A program made the translations under genes and the position numbers. A stretch of 64,000 nt of DNA, from assembly GCA_028736075.1 (NCBI GenBank), contig CP117875.1:2976001-3040000 (forward strand), in the 5' to 3' direction. This stretch comes from Chryseobacterium sp. KACC 21268 (lineage in GTDB: Bacteria > Bacteroidota > Bacteroidia > Flavobacteriales > Weeksellaceae). Below, one piece after another: positions 33,673 through 42,220 of this stretch; within the stretch, counting starts at the first letter, position 1, and each line of letters begins with the position of its first letter. The notes below the pieces were generated by a model. The model was not told where the DNA came from and did not search any database. It saw only the letters and a list, made by a program, of their open reading frames with translations.

Positions 33673-36176
33673 TACTTTGTAATTGGATCGATCCAATCTG
33701 CAGGTGGCTTGTTTTTCAAATAATGTTCAAACCACTGCCAAATTTTAACATTAAGATCCAATTGGTTAGGTGGTGAGAAAACATTGTGGGTCTCGTTAGT
33801 ATACTCCAATATCACCGCCTTTTTCTGCAGCCTTTTCATCCCTAGAAAGAACATCTTGGATTGCGTGGCAGGTACGTTTTTATCTTTTAGCCCAGACCAA
33901 ATTAAAACCGGGATGTCGATCTTTTTTATATGGAAAACCGGAGAGTTGTCCAAATAGGTATTCCAGCTGTCAAATACGTTGTTTTTCATTCTCATCTGAT
34001 GAGTTTCTGTCCTCATATAATTAGGCATAGACATGACCTCAGATTGACTGAAAGCATGAAAGACCAGATCAGAGATCATCACGCCTGCTACACCGGTTTT
34101 AAAATATTTGGAATTGGTCACTGCCAGACCTGTCTCATAGCCCCCATATGATAGACCAACTACACCAATATTTCTATCATCGACCGAAGCCAGCGACTTG
34201 GCAGTATCAATACTTTTTTCCAAAGAGGTGACAACACTGTTTTTAACGTTGGCGATCTCATGTTGAAGATCAGGCAGTAGAACAATATAACCATTCATCA
34301 GGTAATGCATGTAGTTGAATCCTATTCTTGTATTTAAATAAGGCGGCACAAAAAACAGTAGATCACGAGATTGCTGTTGATAGATATTGACGATCATAGG
34401 ATATTTCTTCTGTCTGTCGTAGCCTTTGGGAAATAAAAGTGCAGCATTGGCTTCACCATACCGTGTTTCATACTGATAGATCTTATACTGGATATTTTCG
34501 AGACCTTTTCTTTCAGTTTTCATGGATTCATATACCACCGTGTACTTCCCTTTGTCAAATTTTGTCAGTTTGAATGGTTCCATAGCAAACTGAGAAGTTA
34601 AAAATAGTCCATCTCCATATCTTAATAACTCCTTGTAATGACCCTGCTGATAGTGGTGGGTTTTATTTTTTTTGTGTAGATACGTCGCAAACCCGGAATC
34701 ATAGGATCTTTTATCGAGAAGGTTGAATGTGATCTCTTTGTCCAGGTCTATTTCAGCAAATTTTACGCTCCAGGACGATTTTGGATATTGACCCGCAGGA
34801 ATTTTCAGTTCATATTTGATCTTTTTATCACGCCCGCTCGTGATCTGTTTCATTTGATGGGTTTTGAGATCTACAATATAATAGTCAAAACGGTCGGAAA
34901 GCATGAGGGAAGATCCACCTTTGATTTTGATCGGCATGACGGCCGGAGCATCGACCAGGCCGTTATCCCTAGGATTTTCCCAGCCATCCATCTTCAATGG
35001 CAGCAATTCGTGAACTATTCCTGTCCTGATGTGATGGCACAGCCATCTTTTGTTTTCGAAGTAAATAAATTGTTCTGTGCTGCGGTCCCAAAAATAATTG
35101 CCGTCATCTGCCCTTTTTTGCGGAAATACCCGGGAACTTTTACCATAATCCAAGATCAGATTGAGGTCAAGAATCACATTTTGCTGTTCTTCCACAACAT
35201 CATTACTTTGATCATATACAACAAAGTCTCCTTTGTCATTTAAAAATCTATAAACAGGAAGATGGTCGCTCTGATCAGGTCGGTAGTCCCATCGTTTTTC
35301 TTTTATATTATAAATACCTAGATGATGGTTTAAAAAATGATCCTTACCATTCCTGTTTGAGTAGGTGATCTTCATTTCCGGATCCTCCCTGGCATTTAAT
35401 TTACTTTTTAAATACATAGGAAAGATAAAATGTTCGCCTTCTCTCAGTTCAAAATAGGTATTTATTGCCGTGGCAAATTCAAAGGCCTCGGGGCTCATTA
35501 TTATTTGTTTTGTCAGATGGTCTGAAGGCAGATCAATAATGTACAGTTCTACTTTTGATCTCTCAATATCAGCACAGTAGATCCTGTTATTGTGAGAAAA
35601 AATCCATTGGACACCACTGTCCAGTTTGTACCTTTTTGATTTTTGATTCTTAAGGTCTCTAAAGACAATATGGTTCCCGGAAGCGTAGATCAACCGATGG
35701 CCGATCTCATCTAAGTGGTAGGACCTGATTCCGTTTTCCTTCCATAAGACCTTCCCATCATCAGAAACTAAAAGCAGATCCTTTGAGCTTGTATTATATA
35801 AAACCACCTGTCCAGATCGCTGTGCAAGAGTAGAACTGTAATTGCCTGCAATATCTTTGTTTTGACCATTTTTCAAATTTAAGAACCGACTGTGGTTGTT
35901 GTTCTGCATCAGAATTACATCGTCCCCGAGGAATTGATATTTAACGTGCTTATCTAACATTGTTCCTTTGCTGGATCTTATATCCACCAGTTCGTCTTCA
36001 TCCTTACCATAAGTATTGGTATGCTTTAATACTACATATTGGCCGTTTGGGCTGGCTGTCAACAGGGCTGTTTGGTAAAATTGTTTGTATAGGGCGGTCA
36101 AGCTGTCTATATTCTGAGAATATCCCAACCCATAGATCAATAGCAGACCTGCTATATATATTCTAATAGCCTTCAT
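33672..36176 (-). CDS. S9 family serine peptidase (prolyl oligopeptidase type)
   Basis: An 834-residue secreted protein with N-terminal signal (IYIAGLLLIYGLGYSQ), a long beta-propeller-like region, and a C-terminal alpha/beta-hydrolase domain. The nucleophile elbow is VGLSYGGYE (Ser about 676), the aspartate is probably in IWSGLKDKNVPATQS, and the histidine in YTNETHNVFSPPN. Family S9 enzymes cut short peptides. It overlaps the SusD gene by 14 bases, so uptake (SusC/SusD) and peptide degradation are encoded as one operon. The likely role is peptide scavenging. Confidence 0.9.
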   Translation of the reverse strand: MKAIRIYIAGLLLIYGLGYSQNIDSLTALYKQFYQTALLTASPNGQYVVLKHTNTYGKDEDELVDIRSSKGTMLDKHVKYQFLGDDVILMQNNNHSRFLNLKNGQNKDIAGNYSSTLAQRSGQVVLYNTSSKDLLLVSDDGKVLWKENGIRSYHLDEIGHRLIYASGNHIVFRDLKNQKSKRYKLDSGVQWIFSHNNRIYCADIERSKVELYIIDLPSDHLTKQIIMSPEAFEFATAINTYFELREGEHFIFPMYLKSKLNAREDPEMKITYSNRNGKDHFLNHHLGIYNIKEKRWDYRPDQSDHLPVYRFLNDKGDFVVYDQSNDVVEEQQNVILDLNLILDYGKSSRVFPQKRADDGNYFWDRSTEQFIYFENKRWLCHHIRTGIVHELLPLKMDGWENPRDNGLVDAPAVMPIKIKGGSSLMLSDRFDYYIVDLKTHQMKQITSGRDKKIKYELKIPAGQYPKSSWSVKFAEIDLDKEITFNLLDKRSYDSGFATYLHKKNKTHHYQQGHYKELLRYGDGLFLTSQFAMEPFKLTKFDKGKYTVVYESMKTERKGLENIQYKIYQYETRYGEANAALLFPKGYDRQKKYPMIVNIYQQQSRDLLFFVPPYLNTRIGFNYMHYLMNGYIVLLPDLQHEIANVKNSVVTSLEKSIDTAKSLASVDDRNIGVVGLSYGGYETGLAVTNSKYFKTGVAGVMISDLVFHAFSQSEVMSMPNYMRTETHQMRMKNNVFDSWNTYLDNSPVFHIKKIDIPVLIWSGLKDKNVPATQSKMFFLGMKRLQKKAVILEYTNETHNVFSPPNQLDLNVKIWQWFEHYLKNKPPADWIDPITK

Positions 36177-37560
36177 TTTGTGGATTTAGGTTTGGATTTA
36201 ACAGAAGTTCTTTTTCGGGCAAAGGAAGAAACCTGAAGTATGGTTTCCATCCTGGTTTCTTCGGAGTCATGACGATATCCAGAATATCATGCTGTCTGAG
36301 ATCATAGAACCGATGGCCGAATTCCGTGAACAGCTCTATTCTTCTTTCCTTGATGAGGGCGTTGATCAGCGTACTCTGATCTGTAACAACTGCCAGCGAT
36401 GTCAGGCCTGCCCTGTTTCGTATCTTGTTTAGGTCGGCGACAGCCAGATCATTTTGTCCTTTATAAATATGGGCTTCAGCCCTGATAAGATATAGTTCTT
36501 CCACCCTGAGGATGACGGAATACTCTAAAGAATTGGTGCTTGTAGAATACTGCTTGTATTTAAATGGATAATAGTAGGTTTTGTTCTGCGAATCTGTCTT
36601 TTGCCCGATCCACGCGGATCTCCTTCCATCACCAGGCTCAAGATCATTGATGAAATCCTGGCGGAGTGCCACATTCGTCGGTGGTGCTGTATTAAGAATG
36701 AAAACATTGGCTTGATAGGTATTGTAGGTTGAACCAAATGGCAACAGTTGCCATATGCTGCCAGAACCGTCCTTTAGAAAAACTTTGTTCAGGTCGGTCT
36801 CCATTTTATACTGGGGATTACTGATCACATTACTGGCATATTGCACGGCAGCATCCCAATTTTTTTCATAATAGGCAATTCTTGCCAATACCGCAAAGGC
36901 CGCCATTTTAGTGGGATAAACTCTGTTTCCTGCTGTCAAAGTTTCAGGTAGTAACGGTATTGCGGCTTGCAGGTCAGACTGGCATTGGAGATAAACCTGA
37001 GTAATGCTGCTTTTACCGATCGTCTGGTTTACCTGATAATCTGTAGAATTTACATAGGGTACAGAGGCAAAGGACTGAACCAAATACAGATGCAGTATCG
37101 CTCTGAGAAAAAGCCCCTCTCCTTTTAGCCGGTTTCTTACTTCTGAGCTAAGGCTTTCAGAATTTTCCACCCCTTCAATGATCGCATTGATGTTATAGAT
37201 CTGCGAATAGGTGCTCGTCCATAAACTACTGACTTTCGTAGAACTGGCCATATGGCCCAACTGATAAAAGACCGAGACATCGCTCGCGGGAGCAGCATAG
37301 GATTGAAGTTCGTCCACATAGGCACCCAAAATAACTTGAGCGCCGCCCGAAGAGCCTGATAAAAAGCCCGACTCTTCCATAGAACGGTAGATACTGGCCA
37401 TTGCGGATCTGGCCAATTGGTCATCTTTAAAGACCAGATCTCTGGTAATTTGGTTTTTAGGCAGTCCGACATCGGTAAAGCTGTCACAGCTTTTGCAGAG
37501 CAAAAGTGAAACGATCAAAAGGCTTAAAAGAATGATATTTTCTATTATTGTACTTTTCAT
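36163..37560 (-). CDS. RagB/SusD family outer-membrane lipoprotein
   Basis: A 465-residue lipoprotein with signal and lipobox (LLIVSLLLCKSC). It has the SusD pattern of helices early (TYSQIYNINAIIEGVE) and, late in the protein, LRVEELYLIRAEAHIYKG followed by ADLNKIRNRAGL, and then IKERRIELFTEFGHRFYDLRQ. SusD-type proteins cap a SusC channel on the cell surface and bind substrate. Because the operon also encodes an S9 peptidase, the substrate may be peptide (RagB-like) rather than glycan. Confidence 0.93.
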   Translation of the reverse strand: MKSTIIENIILLSLLIVSLLLCKSCDSFTDVGLPKNQITRDLVFKDDQLARSAMASIYRSMEESGFLSGSSGGAQVILGAYVDELQSYAAPASDVSVFYQLGHMASSTKVSSLWTSTYSQIYNINAIIEGVENSESLSSEVRNRLKGEGLFLRAILHLYLVQSFASVPYVNSTDYQVNQTIGKSSITQVYLQCQSDLQAAIPLLPETLTAGNRVYPTKMAAFAVLARIAYYEKNWDAAVQYASNVISNPQYKMETDLNKVFLKDGSGSIWQLLPFGSTYNTYQANVFILNTAPPTNVALRQDFINDLEPGDGRRSAWIGQKTDSQNKTYYYPFKYKQYSTSTNSLEYSVILRVEELYLIRAEAHIYKGQNDLAVADLNKIRNRAGLTSLAVVTDQSTLINALIKERRIELFTEFGHRFYDLRQHDILDIVMTPKKPGWKPYFRFLPLPEKELLLNPNLNPQNEGY

Positions 37561-37571
37561 AATTGTGCTGT

Positions 37572-40500
37572 TTAATAGGTTAATGAGACTCCGAAGCTGA
37601 GAACCCTCAGCGGACCACTGTATCCCGGAAGGAGAAACTCCGGACTGCTGCCTTTATAGTTCGAGAACACGAACAGATTCTGCCCGCTCATAAATATTTT
37701 AGCTTTGGACCTGGCCTTGTCTGTTGTTGAAATATTATAACTGAGGGTTGCATTTTTAACCCTTAAGGTGAAGGAATCTGAAACGGTCGCATCACTGTTG
37801 ATGAAAAAAGTACCCGCCGCAGTGGCTGCCGTATTGTATCCAGCACTTGGTTTTTGGAATTGGGCGTCCGGATTCTCCGGTGTCCAGTAATCATTGAAGA
37901 TAGCGGGTCTATTGGACATCGAACCGATGCTACTATATTGTGTATACATGTTGGACTGGCTTTGACTGACGAACTGTAATAACAGGTCGAAACTCCAGTT
38001 CTTGTACTGAATGCTGTTCTGTAGACCTCCATACCAATACTCTTTGATCTCTTTGCTGACGACGCGGTCAGCGGCATTGATGATGCCGTCCTGATTGGCA
38101 TCAAGAAAAGTGTACAGACCTGTGACGGGATCGATGCCTGTGTACTGGTATAGCTTGACCAGAGTGGTGGCCTTTCCTATCTCAAATTTGTTGGCATAGG
38201 TGGACCTTTCAAGGTTTGGAAATTCCATCAGTTTGTTTTCAGGCAAGGTGAAATTGAGACTGGTGGTCCATTTCCAGTGATCACTCTGGATATTGACCGA
38301 CTGCAGCGACACTTCAAGACCCCTGTTTCTGACAGTGGCATCCAAATTAGCCTGAATGCTGCTGAACCCTACCGTAGCAGGCATTGGAATACCGACCAGC
38401 TGATTGGAACTGATGTTATGGTAATAACCCACATTCAGATTCAGCCTTTGCTTGAACAGTCCAACTTCTAAAGCGGCCTCAAACTTACGGGTCTGCTCCC
38501 AGCCGAAATTTTTATTGTAAAGCCGCTGTGGCAACAAGCCTGAAGAACCTCCATAGGATCCGCCGGTGGACTGGTACGTATCATAATATTGATAGTCCCC
38601 GATCTGGTCGTTCCCTGCGACCCCATAGCTGGTTCTGAGTTTTCCAAAACTCAGCCACGACCACCCTTTAAATAGGTTCTCTTCTGAAAAGATCCATGCA
38701 GCGCCGACGGCCCCAAAATTCGCATACCTTCTTTCAGAACCAAATCGACTCGACCCGTCACGCCTGCCTGTCAGGTTTAAAAAATAACGTTTGTTATAAC
38801 CGTAATTGAATCTGGCATAAACGGCTTGGTAGCGGTACAGGGATTCATAGGCATTTGGGGTGGTAACGACGGCTGCGGCACCAATATTGGTCAGCATTTC
38901 ATCCGATGGGAAATTAGTGCCCACAATGACCAGATTGTCAGATTTCTGTTCCTGCAATGAAGCACCTACCAATGCTGAAAATTGGTTTTTCCTCCATTTC
39001 TTTTCATAGTTGAGCTGCGGTTCGAGGATCCAGCTCTGGTTCAGCTTCTGCCCTTTTCTTAAGGAAGAATTGCTGCTTCCAATATTGCTGGACGGATTGT
39101 AGGTGGTCTTTGGAAAGATCTTCTGATCATTAGTGTTGTAATTGCTGTAACCGCTGTTAAGGTTCACACTGAATCCACCTCCAATGACATAGCTTGATGT
39201 GACATTGGCATTCAAACTTTTGGTTCTGACCGAATAGGTCTGTGTGGCAGGCCCCATTGGATTGGTAAAGGTATTGTTCTCCCAGTTGATCGCATGGTTG
39301 GCACTGTAAAGATCGGGCGCATTGGGCGCCAGCGTTGCATAGACCGCATTAAAATCGGTAGGCGGCAGGATATTTTTTTGTAACGCTGCAGTCCCATTGA
39401 AAGCGATCTGAAATCTTCGGTCCGCACTGCTGTGGCTAAGGTTGACGCCAAGGTTATTTCTTGTGTAGCGGTAACTCCCGGGAAATATAGTGGTCTCTTC
39501 ATTATGTCCCCCGGTAATTGAGAATTGCGTATTGCCGCTGCCACCGGACACACCAATCTGAACATCCGAGTATTCAGCGGTGTTTCCCACAAAGTATTTT
39601 TGCCAGTCTGTATATTTTGTCGGACTCCACACGCCATTGATGTCATAGGCATTGGAAGGGACCGCTACCCTGTCATTTGCGAAAGCATGTTTCCGCATCG
39701 CCGTGTATTCTTCAAGATCCATCATTTTGGGGAGGTTGGTCATTTCTCCAAGCCCGTAACTGGTTCTCAGATTGAACTCCGTCCTGTCCCTTTTTCCTTT
39801 TTTTGTGGTGATCAGAATGACCCCATTGGCTCCTTTACTGCCGTAAATGGCGGTTGCATCGGCGTCTTTGAGAACCTCCAGAGACTCGATCTCATCCGGA
39901 TTGATGGAATTTAAAGGGTTTGTTTCACTGTATGGAAGGATGTTGGCGGACATCCCCGTGCTGAAATCATTGATCTGAGGCAGAGGAACACCATCCACAA
40001 CATATAACGGTTTGTTTCCGTCATAGCCGGTGGTCGTAAAGCTTCTTAAGCTGTTCCTTCCCCTGATCTGCACATCAAAGCCGCCTCCCGGGACACTTGA
40101 GTTCTGGGTGATGCTGACACCCGGCATTCTGCCTTGCAGTGCGGAAAGCACATTGTTGACGGGCTGGTTTTCTATGTCTTTTGCCGAGACTTTGGCGATA
40201 CTACCGGTTCTTTCCTTGTCTTTGACCTTGTAGTAGCCTGCATTGAGAATAACTTCTTCGATTCCCTTTACATTTTCCTTTAAACTGATATTGATGACTT
40301 TCTGATTGTTGGCTTTGATTCGCTCTTCTGAATAATCAGGGTGTCTGAACACTAAGATGGGATTTTCTGCTGAAACCTGTAATGTATAGGTCCCGTTTTC
40401 GCTGGTGGTGGTTACCTGATCACTGCCCTGTTGGGAGATGGTTACTCCTGAAAGAGGCTTGTTGGATGAGGTTACGGTACCGGAAATGGTGCGTGTTTGG

Positions 40501-40577
40501 GCTTTTGTGTTGGTGCTGACAGCGGTCAGCATAAGGCCAAAGAAAATACCTCCTATCTTGTAATAGGAATTTTTCAT
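37572..40577 (-). CDS. SusC/RagA family TonB-linked outer-membrane transporter
   Basis: A 1001-residue TonB-dependent transporter. Signal peptide, then a carboxypeptidase-like domain (SGTVTSSNKPLSGVTISQQG). The plug has LQGRMPGVSITQNS, IRGRNSLR and PLYVVDGVPLP, then EVLKDADATAIYGSKGANGV. A long beta-barrel ends in an aromatic strand (GVSLTY). It pairs with the SusD gene 11 bases downstream. Its start is preceded by a long leader (about 350-520 bases) that contains the structured RNA at 40926-41097. Confidence 0.95.
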   Translation of the reverse strand: MKNSYYKIGGIFFGLMLTAVSTNTKAQTRTISGTVTSSNKPLSGVTISQQGSDQVTTTSENGTYTLQVSAENPILVFRHPDYSEERIKANNQKVINISLKENVKGIEEVILNAGYYKVKDKERTGSIAKVSAKDIENQPVNNVLSALQGRMPGVSITQNSSVPGGGFDVQIRGRNSLRSFTTTGYDGNKPLYVVDGVPLPQINDFSTGMSANILPYSETNPLNSINPDEIESLEVLKDADATAIYGSKGANGVILITTKKGKRDRTEFNLRTSYGLGEMTNLPKMMDLEEYTAMRKHAFANDRVAVPSNAYDINGVWSPTKYTDWQKYFVGNTAEYSDVQIGVSGGSGNTQFSITGGHNEETTIFPGSYRYTRNNLGVNLSHSSADRRFQIAFNGTAALQKNILPPTDFNAVYATLAPNAPDLYSANHAINWENNTFTNPMGPATQTYSVRTKSLNANVTSSYVIGGGFSVNLNSGYSNYNTNDQKIFPKTTYNPSSNIGSSNSSLRKGQKLNQSWILEPQLNYEKKWRKNQFSALVGASLQEQKSDNLVIVGTNFPSDEMLTNIGAAAVVTTPNAYESLYRYQAVYARFNYGYNKRYFLNLTGRRDGSSRFGSERRYANFGAVGAAWIFSEENLFKGWSWLSFGKLRTSYGVAGNDQIGDYQYYDTYQSTGGSYGGSSGLLPQRLYNKNFGWEQTRKFEAALEVGLFKQRLNLNVGYYHNISSNQLVGIPMPATVGFSSIQANLDATVRNRGLEVSLQSVNIQSDHWKWTTSLNFTLPENKLMEFPNLERSTYANKFEIGKATTLVKLYQYTGIDPVTGLYTFLDANQDGIINAADRVVSKEIKEYWYGGLQNSIQYKNWSFDLLLQFVSQSQSNMYTQYSSIGSMSNRPAIFNDYWTPENPDAQFQKPSAGYNTAATAAGTFFINSDATVSDSFTLRVKNATLSYNISTTDKARSKAKIFMSGQNLFVFSNYKGSSPEFLLPGYSGPLRVLSFGVSLTY

Positions 40578-40925
40578 AGATTTGTAAAAGGTTTTTTAAT
40601 TGTTCAGTAATTACTAAGCTTTGCTCTTTCCCTGTAGGTGTGCGAACTGATGGGAAAGGGCTTTTTTGTTTTTTTGTAATTATAGTAGTAGATTCATTGA
40701 TGGATAAAAACTTTCCTGATGCCCTTTGGTGTGAAAAAGGACTGGTGAGGTTCTATAAGCAGTGACCGCAAGGCACCGGAAAGAGTTTGATATGAATGAA
40801 ATCTGTGTCCCGAGTGAGCTATTGAAAGCCTCAATAGGTTGTACCCTCCTATTGTATCGTGTAGTCTGATACTATGTTTTAGGAAGCGGGCTTAGATTTT
40901 AGTGTAGAGAGGAAGCGAACTGCAT

Positions 40926-41097
40926 AAAAAAAAGACGGCGTGGGACTCTACATTATCCAATTCGGGGTACTGGTATACCTTTGACACAGATAAGAGAGCC
41001 CACGCCTAGGTCGTGAGCTTTCTGCTTATCATCTCGTGTCTATAAGTACCAGTTTTCGAATTGAGATTCTAAGCAATAGCTTCTAATATTCTTTGAA
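40926..41097 (-). ncRNA. Structured leader or small RNA upstream of the SusC operon
   Basis: On the minus strand, a terminator (arms CCCACGCC at 40999-41006 and GGCGTGGG at 40937-40944, extended by AGAG/CTCT, then an eight-T run at 40933-40926) ends a transcript of about 170 nt. A competing long-range helix pairs 41063-41025 with 40994-40958: CGAATTG/CAATTCG, TACCAGT/ACTGGTA, GTGTC/GACAC and CTTATC/GATAAG, all in the right antiparallel order. The first terminator arm falls in the loop of that helix, so the RNA can be drawn as a pseudoknot or as alternative terminator/antiterminator states. It could be an attenuator for the SusC operon or an independent small RNA. Confidence 0.6.
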
Positions 41098-41103
41098 GTA
41101 TCG

Positions 41104-41135
41104 CAAAGTTACATTAATGTAACATATGTCACAAA
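41104..41135 (-). promoter_or_regulatory. Bacteroidetes-type promoter for the SusC leader RNA
   Basis: On the minus strand, TTTG (41135-41132) and TAACTTTG (41111-41104) are separated by 20 bases. This matches the -33 TTTG / -7 TAnnTTTG consensus of the group and places the start near 41097. Confidence 0.65.
41108..41123. promoter_or_regulatory. 16-bp perfect palindrome overlapping the promoter
   Basis: GTTACATTAATGTAAC is a perfect dyad that overlaps the -7 box of the minus-strand promoter. It is a good operator candidate; the divergent XRE-type regulator starts 94 bases away. Confidence 0.55.
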
Positions 41136-41216
41136 TATACTTAAATTTTTCGATTTAGGTATATATCCCCAAAAGATTTTTTTAAAAAGTCAAGACTTTA
41201 GCCAAAATGCTTGTAA

Positions 41217-41468
41217 ATGAATATCACTGAAGATTTTTTGAAAGAAATTGGTAAAAAAATTTTTGAAATTAGAACAAAGAATAAACAAACACTGGACGAT
41301 TTAGAATTTTTAACCGGAATAGATTCAAGTGACATAAGTAAATATGAACAAGGAAAAATAAATCTTACAATTAGAACACTTGTAAAACTTTCGCAAGCCT
41401 TAATGATTCATCCACAAGATTTATTAAAATTTAATTTTGATTTCGACCACTATAAAAAAGATATTTAA
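41217..41468 (+). CDS. XRE-family helix-turn-helix regulator
   Basis: An 83-residue protein consisting of one Cro/C1-type HTH: IGKKIFEIRTKNKQTLDDLE, then TGIDSSDISKYEQGKINLT and LVKLSQALMIHPQDLL. It lacks a second domain. It stands divergently from the SusC-leader promoter and ahead of the kinase/methyltransferase island, so it could regulate either. Base composition is AT-rich like the island, which suggests it arrived with the island. Confidence 0.82.
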   Translation: MNITEDFLKEIGKKIFEIRTKNKQTLDDLEFLTGIDSSDISKYEQGKINLTIRTLVKLSQALMIHPQDLLKFNFDFDHYKKDI

Positions 41469-41767
41469 ATATTAAGTTCTAACGAGAGTTGGATTTTTTA
41501 TTTTAGACAAAAAGAAGTACTTTTAATCGTTATTAAATTTGACTAGCAACTACAGTTAATTGGTATGCTTCAGATTAACCCACAAAATGATTTAATGTAT
41601 AATATTTTTTGTTGAAATTGTCAGTCATACTTTGTTGATAATTCAACGAGAAAAGATTAGTTGGCTACTATATAAAATCTCAGCTAAGAAATAGAACTGA
41701 GAAAAATATTATGTCGGGAAATAATATATTGACAATTAATTTTTGAACAGGAAAGTATAATAATATC

Positions 41768-42016
41768 TTGAAAAAATTATTCTACAGGCGTTTAGGTTTT
41801 GAATTACCTAATCCGTATATTAAAAAGCCAAATTACGTGGGCATTGATTAAATTAATAATCTTACAAATTACGATCTAGAATGGCTTTTTGCTTTTGAAG
41901 ACATACAAATAGTTCTAGAAGTTGGTACAAGTGGGTCATTAGACTATTTTGTTTTAAATGGTTCCTGCTTCACATTGGAAAATAGTACAAGAAAATTATT
42001 ATCAATACAAAATTGA
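41768..42016 (+). pseudogene. Decayed ORF with one in-frame stop
   Basis: One frame reads LKKLFYRRLGFELPNPYIKK, then a TAA after VGID, then INNLTNYDLEWLFAF, followed by IQIVLEVGTSGSLDYFVLNG, ending in a TGA. Both halves look protein-like and are in the same frame, so this is probably a gene broken by a single stop. There is no clear ATG. Family not recognised. The remaining intergenic sequence of 41469-42220 shows nothing else. Confidence 0.45.
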
Positions 42017-42220
42017 CATTCATTTTACTGAGTTAATGTCAAAATTTTAATAAGAAATACACTTTGTTGACAGCTATCTGGAATACCTAGAAATTGACGG
42101 GTAAAAAAAATTGTTTGTAAATTTTATAAATATTTAGTTGTAGCTTTAGATGATTTTAAAAGTAAAACTTGTATTTTAAAAGAATTAAAATAATCTTTAT
42201 ATAATGTTGATTAATTATTT

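Noticed and set aside
37572-40577. Several long antisense and alternate-frame ORFs within SusC, traJ, traG and DUF3945 genes
   Set aside because: Shadow frames of genes with clear family motifs.
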